From NCBI RefSeq assembly GCF_022539505.1, contig NC_061508.1:67651754-67715753 (forward strand): a stretch of DNA of 64,000 nucleotides, read 5' to 3'. Numbering within the stretch: position 1 is the first letter of the stretch; each line of letters begins with the position of its first letter. Positions 57,549 to 64,000 of the stretch are shown here, one piece after another. The position numbers and the translations under genes are program-made. The stretch is from Lolium rigidum (taxonomy: Eukaryota; Streptophyta; Magnoliopsida; Poales; Poaceae). The notes beneath the pieces were generated by a model. That model worked only from the letters and a program-made list of their open reading frames with translations, was not told the origin of the DNA and did no database searches.

Positions 57549-59111
57549 TGATGTCGTGCAGAGTATACAGTTGGGAAACCCCAAGAAAAAGGTATGATGA
57601 GCACAACAACAAGTTTTCCCTCGAAAAAAACCAATGTTTAATCGACCAGTAGGAGAAAGAAATCACTTCTGAAGGTGTTGCTGGCTGACTTTGGCAGGAC
57701 GCACTACCGGTGTCAGCAACAATGTGAAACCTGCACACAACACAATCAAACTACTTTGCCCCAACTTATAGTGAGGTTGTCAATCTCACTGATTTTGCTG
57801 AAAACAAAGGATTAGACGTACAGTGTGGAAAGAGATGTTTGTTTGCAGTGAAATAAATAGAATAGTTCTTGAAGTAGATGGTTTTATCAGTGTAAGAGAA
57901 AGGACCGGGGTCCACAGTTCACTAGAGGTGTCTCTCCATAAAGATAAATAACACGTTGGGTAAATAAATTATAGTTGAGCAATTGACAGAATAAAGATCA
58001 TACATGACAAGATGATTACTATGAGATTCATTTGGGCATTACAGCAAGATTCATAGACCGTAATCCAACTGCATCTATGACTAATAATCCACCCTCAGGA
58101 TATCATCCGAACAACTTTGGGTATTAAGTTGCAAGCAACAAATTATTGCATTAAGTAAAGTGTGTAAATTAAACAATAAAATTATCCTCGGATAAAACAT
58201 TGTTATTTTCTCCCTAGTAGCAACAGCACATCCATAATCTTAGGAGTTATTTTCACTCTCCCGGATTTCTAGAGGCATGAACCCACTATCGAGCATAAAT
58301 ACTCCCTCTTGGAGTCACAAGCTCATACTTGGTCAGAGCATCTACTAGCAACGAAGAGCATGCAAGATCACAAATAACATATAAAACTGGTCTAATATCA
58401 ACCCAATCATAGTATTCAATATTCATCGGATCCCAAAAAAATACAACATGTAACATTACATAAAGATGATCTTGATCATGTTAGGCAGCTCACAAGATCT
58501 AAACATGAAGCATAAGGAGGTGAAGACAACCATCTACCTACTGCTATGGACCCGTAGTCTAAAGATGAACTACTCATGCATCACGACGGGCATGGTGATG
58601 AAGAGGCCTCCGGTGATGATCTCCCTCTCCGGCGGGGTGCCGGGAAGAGCTTCAGAACCCTCCCGAACTAGGGTCGACGATGGCAGTGGCTACAGAACTT
58701 TTCGTGGATGGAGCCTCGGGTTTTCCCGAGGATGTCAGTTTATAGGCGAAACGGCGATGTCGGTGGGCGCCCGAGGGTCCCATACCATACCTAGGCGCGG
58801 CCATGGGGCCTGCACCTAGGGGTGGTGTGGCCGCTTCCTGGCTCTTCTCCGTCTCCCCTTCGGACTCCGTCTTCGTGATAGCAAAATAGAAACTTCGATT
58901 TTCGTTTCGTCCAATTCTGATAATATTTCCATAACAACTTTTCTGAAATACAAGAATAGCAGAAACAATGAACTGGCACTGTGGCATCTGATTAATAGGT
59001 TAGTCCAAAAAAAATGCATAAAAATGCCACGAAGTGTAAACAAAACATATAAAAATTAGTGTAAAACAAGCATGGAACATCAAAAATTATAGATACATTT
59101 GCAACGTATCA
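57549..59111 (-). mobile_element. Solo Sabrina-like LTR (1563 bp) with perfect TSD
   Basis: On the + strand it opens TGATGTCGTGC and closes GCAACGTATCA; in minus reading it opens TGATACGTTGCAAATGTATC. A perfect 5-bp target duplication ACCAC flanks it (57544-57548, 59112-59116). There is no internal domain. It is a relative of the LTR at 3676-5391 (shared TGATGTC start, GGTTAGTCC and AATACAAGAATAGCAG-like stretch) but clearly diverged, so it is an older insertion or another subfamily. Confidence 0.92.
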
Positions 59112-59279
59112 ACCACCTCTGAGGAAAGCTTTGGTTTGGCCCGGAGATGTCGAGAGGACTCTCAAACTCGCTCCTCATAAGGTTTAACTTACGGTTTTCA
59201 ACTTAACTTTGGTACAATTGTGCTTTTCCCAAAAAGAAAGGAAAATGTAACCCAAATCTAGCAATACCGTCCTATTTTT

Positions 59280-60890
59280 TTTTTGTTAAATATAAGTTTT
59301 AAGGTCTTTACAAAGGTAGAGATTAATAGACTAGCTGATATTGCTCATACAGTAATAAAACCCACCCAAATAGCTTTTATCACTAGTCTAACATACTCTA
59401 GAACGTGTTTGTGATGCATGAAACCATTCATGAACTTCTTAAGATCGATTTTGAAAAAGCATATAATAAAGTTAAGTGGCCTTTTCTACAACAAGTACTT
59501 CGTACGAAAGGTTTGACGCTAAGTGGTGTCAATGGGTCCATTATTTTATTCACAAAGGAATTGTATGAATTAAGTTGAAAAATGATGTGTGCCATTATTT
59601 TAAAACCCAAAAAGAGCTAAGGCAAGGAGATCCGACCTCTCCTATTCTATTTAATATAGTGGTTCTGGCTATTCTTGCTGCAAGGGCAAAAGAAGATGGT
59701 CAAGTTGAAGGGCTTATTCCTAATTGGGTTGAGGGGTATCGATTCTTCAATTCCCGGATATGGTATTATTATTTTAGTAGCAAAATTTAGGAAAATCCTT
59801 GAATATGAAACTTATTCTAAGTATCTTCGAGGAATTTAGTTGGACTGGAGAAGTCTTTTGTTTGGGTCAAGCTAAAGAAGTAGAATATCAATATAGAAAT
59901 ATGTTTGGTTGTGAGTATGGATCCTTCCCTTTTAACTATTTGGGAATACCAATTCACTTTCGCAAATTAAAGAACGGTGAATGAAAACCGGTTGAGGATG
60001 GTTTAGAAAAAATTAGCAGATTTTATCCTATAGAGATAGGTTAGTCCTTATTAATTCAGTGCTTATAAGCATGTACCCATTTTTATATTGTATTTTTTTT
60101 AATTCCAAATCAAGGAAAAGATTAGAATGTTTTCGATCTAGATTCTTATGGCAAAGCGATGGCCACGAGAAGAAATAAAGGCTTACTAGATGAAACATTA
60201 TTTGTAGGCCAAAAGATCAAGGCGTACTTGGGTTCGAAGTTTTAGATATTCAGAGTAAGTGTTTATTGAGCAAATGGCTTTATAAACTCTTAAATAAGGA
60301 AATAGTATGGCATGAATTATTTTAAAACAAATATCTCAACTCGAAAACAATATCCCAAGTTAAATCAAAGGCTTTGAACTCACCCTTTTGAAAGGTTCTT
60401 ATGAAAGTTAATAATGATTTCTTTCGTAAAGGCTTCTTTAAAATTGGGAATGGGGGTAAACACTTGCTTTTGGGAAGATAATCACCTGGGAGATTCACAC
60501 CAAACAATATGCCTAGATATACAACGTCGATCAACGAAAAGAAGTGTCCGTACTAGCGCATAACCCGGTGAATATTGGTTTTAGATGGGCTCGATCTACC
60601 AAGAGAAAATGGGTGCGATGGTTGCACTTGGTGCGGTGTCTCATGGACGTTCAACTTACTGAATACAAATCGTGTTTGTTTGGAGTCTATCTTCATAGGA
60701 TGTTTATACGGTAAAGTATAATTGCCTAGATCATATAATAGCCATACTACTTATGTTCGTAAATATATTTAGAAGATTAAGGTATAGCTGAAAATAAAGA
60801 TTTTTATATGGATCCATCATCAAAAAGTGATGCTAACTACGGATAATTTTTGGAAAACAAATTGGCAGGGTAATATGAAGCGTTGCATTT
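59280..60890 (+). pseudogene. Decayed LINE ORF2 (RT to zinc-binding region)
   Basis: Scattered frames read as a typical grass L1: INRLADIAHTVIKPTQIAFI, DFEKAYNKVKWPFLQQVLR, then LRQGDPTSPILFNIVV (RT core, tenth of the motifs intact), SFPFNYLGIPIHFRKLKN, RDRLVLINSVL, FLWQSDGHEKK, RPKDQGGLGV, FKIGNGGKH and the zinc-binding KIKIFIWIHHQKVMLTTDNF. There are many stops and frameshifts. The YADD active-site region is unrecognisable. No 5' or 3' end is clear. It is a non-functional old copy. Confidence 0.82.
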
Positions 60891-60894
60891 GTTA

Positions 60895-61225
60895 GAGAAG
60901 GCATATACAATGGTAGAGAAGGCATGTCTTCTCTTACCCCGCCACATCAGTTAGAGAAGGCATTGGATATAAATCATACAATGCATTATCTCTTACGGTC
61001 ATCTCTAGCAATTAATATTAATAATTAAATTTTGGTAGGAAATTTGTTGCTAAGGGAAGATATATGTGATACAATGGAAAAAATAGTCTTTCTTTATTTC
61101 GTAAGAGATGATCCCTTGGCTAAGGGAAAACAGTCTTCTCTCTCTTCATTCTCTCTCCTCCAACTAAGCAAAAATCTGATATGGCATCCCTAAAGGAAGA
61201 CTGACATCACCCCATTGTACGCTCC
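60895..61225. mobile_element. MITE-like element (~330 bp)
   Basis: The left GCATATACAATGG and right CCATTGTACGCTCCATCGTACGTGCCC form a short inverted repeat, and GAGAAGGCATGTCTTCTCTTA and TTAGAGAAGGCATT recur inside. It resembles grass Tourist-type MITEs, but exact ends and target duplication are not clear. Confidence 0.4.
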
Positions 61226-62617
61226 ATCGTACGTGCCCTTATCAAGATGTAACAATGACATGTACTCCAACTCCCCACTAGGCATGACATGTAGTGCAGT
61301 CTGCAAGTGACAACCTAGAGCCGATGCCGATTTTGATTCTGGTTTCGACTGATCACTTGACGCAGCGGCGACCGATTTTATGAATTGGTTTCTTCCTTTG
61401 GACGCAGTTTGACACGGTACGGAATTGCCAAGTCTCTAGTTCCGTCGAGGTGACATACAGCGTACGGCCGATAGCAAGTAAGCTACGTACGTACGGCAAT
61501 ATAAAACGTAAGAATAAGCACGCCACTAGGCTGGTGAGAGTGGTGCTCGACATACAACCATCAATATATTAACATTCAACCTTCAACGCAGTTTTATGAT
61601 TGTCGTAGAAATTTATGATTTCTGGATCAACAAGTGTGTCATAGGATACCTCTAATGTCAGTATCACAGCTCGTCATCCATTAGTTTTTCGCATTAGATC
61701 GTCTAGCTAAACAGATTCATGAAAATTCAGTGGGTAATGAGATAGGAAACCAACGAGGATATGATACCGTGAGCATGCAAGACTTTAAACCACCCGAATA
61801 CAACACATATTCACGACACCTACCGGAGTCAGTGAAGCTTTCAGATTTACGAAATCACTACAATCGCGTAGCTATGTACATGACACCAAAACGCCAAACC
61901 TGATATTTGATCATTCATAGGATGGGGCTGCAACCACACTCCTAATCCTCTATCCACATGCCACATCAAAGTGGCCGCACGGAGCTGTACAATAGTTAGA
62001 AGATCACTCATTTGAGATTAAGCGATCTCAACGTTCACGGGCTCTTTGGAATTAGTAATAATGTTATATCTATTTTAGTACGAGAAAGTTTATTCTTAGT
62101 CCTCATGTGTTGAGTGATTCAAAGATTGGTGTTTCCACTCTAACACCACACAAATTAGTCTCTTGAACCTCGAGACCTGAAATGTTTGCTATGCCAGTCA
62201 AGTCAACAAGGTTTTCGCGATGATGTGGCTATGTATTTGTAAGTGTGACAAAATAGTCATCATAATAACAATAATCATGTTTACGGTAGATTGAAAATAA
62301 CATATACGAATTTAGATAATTTAAGGAAAATTGTGAAGCAAAAATTTATAATAAATATTATAAAACATATTTTGCAAATAGTAAACAAATGAAAACTTCA
62401 TGAGATAATTAGTTTTAATGTACAATTCATACATAAATCAACTTCGTGCAAACATAACATGCGAACATGCTATTTAGTTTATAAAAAAACGTAGGGAGAA
62501 ACTAATTTTGAAGGGACTAACATAAAAATAAAATAATCAACGAAAACTACTATAATTTTTTTGGAATTATAGAACTGCATGTATGTTTAGTAAATACAGT
62601 TGTTTGTAATTTATATA
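61226..62617. other. Intergenic DNA, nothing recognised
   Basis: I see no supported gene, array or transposon terminus. Reading frames are short and unlike known proteins. Confidence 0.4.
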
Positions 62618-62742
62618 CTACCTCTTTCCATCTTTTGTTGTCAAAAATTTGTCTAAATTCAAATGTATCTAGACACACTTTAGTGCATAGATACATCCGA
62701 ATTTAGACGAACCATCAGACATCTATTAATGGACGGAGGGAG
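62618..62742. mobile_element. Stowaway MITE (125 bp)
   Basis: It opens CTACCTCTTTCCATC and closes GGACGGAGGGAG, flanked by TA on both sides. The inside has inverted TGTCTAAATTCAAATGTATC and GATACATCCGAATTTAGAC arms, as in grass Stowaway/mariner MITEs. Confidence 0.85.
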
Positions 62743-63252
62743 TATTTATTTTTTGGGTAAAATTCTCCTAATATGTATTGCCTACTAGGCTACCGCTGTA
62801 TGAATGAATTCCAAACCATCCGTTTGTGAAATTGATTTTAGTGGGGTAGGGACAAATCATGTCCCATAAAGGAGGTTCAAATTAAAGACCAAACTAAGGA
62901 AGAAATGTCACAAAATGTAGACTTGTGTAACAATTGAGGCATCATAAATGGACTTCTTCCTATGCAATATTGTCTTATTTGTATAAAATACATACGTATA
63001 AAATAATATGATTAAGATCTTTTTTGTAATTAATATGCAATCAAAATACTGTTTGAAATTAGTTTTTGCAAATATAGGACAGTGAAAAGTAATGTTGGTT
63101 GGCTTGGACAAGGTGAAAACATCACCAAGTTTGCGAGCACACATCATAGGAATGTAATCCTTTTTCGGTTGGCATGAAAGATTTCATAATTTGCAAATTT
63201 TCCCTGTTGTCTACAAATAATTATATGTTGTCTGCATGTTAAAACAAAAGTA
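62743..63252. other. Intergenic DNA, nothing recognised
   Basis: AT-rich sequence between two MITEs with no supported gene. Confidence 0.4.
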
Positions 63253-63376
63253 CTCCCTGCGTTCATAAAAAGATGTCTCAACTTTTCTAAATTTATATAT
63301 ATCTACACACTAAAACACATCTAGATACATGCATATTTTAACAAAATTGAAACATCCTTCTATAAAACAGAGGGGC
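63253..63376. mobile_element. Stowaway MITE (124 bp)
   Basis: It opens CTCCCTGCGTTCATAAAAAG and closes CTATAAAACAGAGGGGC, flanked by TA (63251-63252, 63377-63378). Inner arms GATGTCTCAA and TTGAAACATC pair. Confidence 0.83.
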
Positions 63377-63815
63377 TACATGTTGTCAGTAGTCACTCTA
63401 AAGTAACATTTGTAGAGTCGGTAGATTAAGTACCAGAAGTCAAACACCACGGGCTTGTCAGGTGGTGAGGAACACAGCCATTGAACTAATGGGGACGAGG
63501 TTTGGGTTTGTTTGTTACACTCCTGACCCTGAAAACTTTAATTCCCTGTGTGCTACGTTGCAAAAACAATAGACATCGAATTTCAGATCTTGTGTTTTCG
63601 CTTGCTAACTAATCAAAGGTCATTCTCAATAAAATGCTCCAAAACGGAACAAATTGTCAAAGATGCGGTTTGGAGACCTTGGCTTCGTTTGAATAGAGCG
63701 AATGTGACGCCCTGCCAAGTTGCGTAGAGCAAGTTGATGAACTACTGGCTTCCCGAGAGTCGCCCATAGAACGGATAAGCATCACGAATCTGCTTATTTG
63801 CTTATGCGCATATAA

Positions 63816-64000
63816 GAGCATCTCCACTCGTCTCCCCGACTAGACCCCCGAGGAACGCTTTTTCCATCCGGATGGCGTAATTCGGTCCAGTCGCGCCCCC
63901 TGTTCCTCGTTTTCGTCCAGATTTGGGCCTAAATTCATCCGGCGATCCCACGCCATCCCCGGCCCCCCGGGGAGCGGACGGGGACTCTGGACGAAACGAA
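63816..64000. mobile_element. PIF/Harbinger-type MITE start, cut by window edge
   Basis: TAA precedes GAGCATCTCCACTCG, the usual Tourist/Harbinger opening with its 3-bp target. The GC-rich body continues to the window end. The right terminus is outside. Confidence 0.6.

Noticed and set aside
1..64000. CRISPR array or bacterial operon structure
   Set aside because: Tandem repeats here are transposon-internal or satellite-like with no unique spacers, and the genes are spliced.

Overview
The window is nuclear DNA of a large-genome grass, most likely a Triticeae species (wheat, barley, rye or Aegilops). The evidence is intron-rich plant genes with GT-AG splicing, GC-rich first exons, and dense nested grass-type transposable elements: Sabrina-like Gypsy LTRs opening TGATACGTC, CACTA elements with GCCGTCGGCGTA repeats, and Stowaway MITEs opening CTCCCTCCG. 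A 100-base N run (57171-57270) marks a scaffold gap. The species call is inference.

Three genes look intact, all on the + strand. (1) A two-exon red chlorophyll catabolite reductase gene (27425-28820, 319 aa), a plastid chlorophyll-breakdown enzyme. (2) An 11-exon tRNA threonylcarbamoyladenosine dehydratase (TcdA/E1-like) gene (35080-47224, 461 aa). Its last intron is 8.0 kb and holds a solo LTR, a poly(A) retroelement and a Gypsy element, and the frame still closes across it. (3) An 11-exon cytosolic-type prolyl-tRNA synthetase gene (48386-52648, 489 aa), about 1.2 kb downstream in the same direction. Genes 2 and 3 both act on tRNA, but nothing shows co-regulation.

Layout: 1-8844 is a minus-strand, Sabrina-like LTR-internal-LTR-internal-LTR array. 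It appears to be inserted into the RNase H region of a minus-strand chromodomain-type Gypsy element (8845-12006). A LINE 3' piece follows (12505-13690). An unidentified spliced-looking unit (about 15130-22100) is interrupted by a 3.1-kb CACTA element with exact TSDs (15520-18662). At 23170-27200 a ~300-bp piece of the RCCR upstream region is present twice, around a block with LTR-type sequence and a B3-domain gene that has one nonsense codon. A second CACTA (29035-32068) carries a broken 3'-5' exonuclease gene and an AT-rich satellite. After the prolyl-tRNA synthetase gene come a possible Helitron, a fold-back element, an RNase H relic, the gap, a solo Sabrina-like LTR with perfect TSDs (57549-59111), a decayed LINE, and several MITEs.

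The most unusual signal is that both CACTA elements, which have different termini, carry a degenerate copy of the 3' half of 5S rRNA, including the Pol III internal control region, beside AT-rich repeats. I found no tRNA gene, no intact rRNA gene and no CRISPR. All exon borders were read by eye from splice sites and protein-family conservation.
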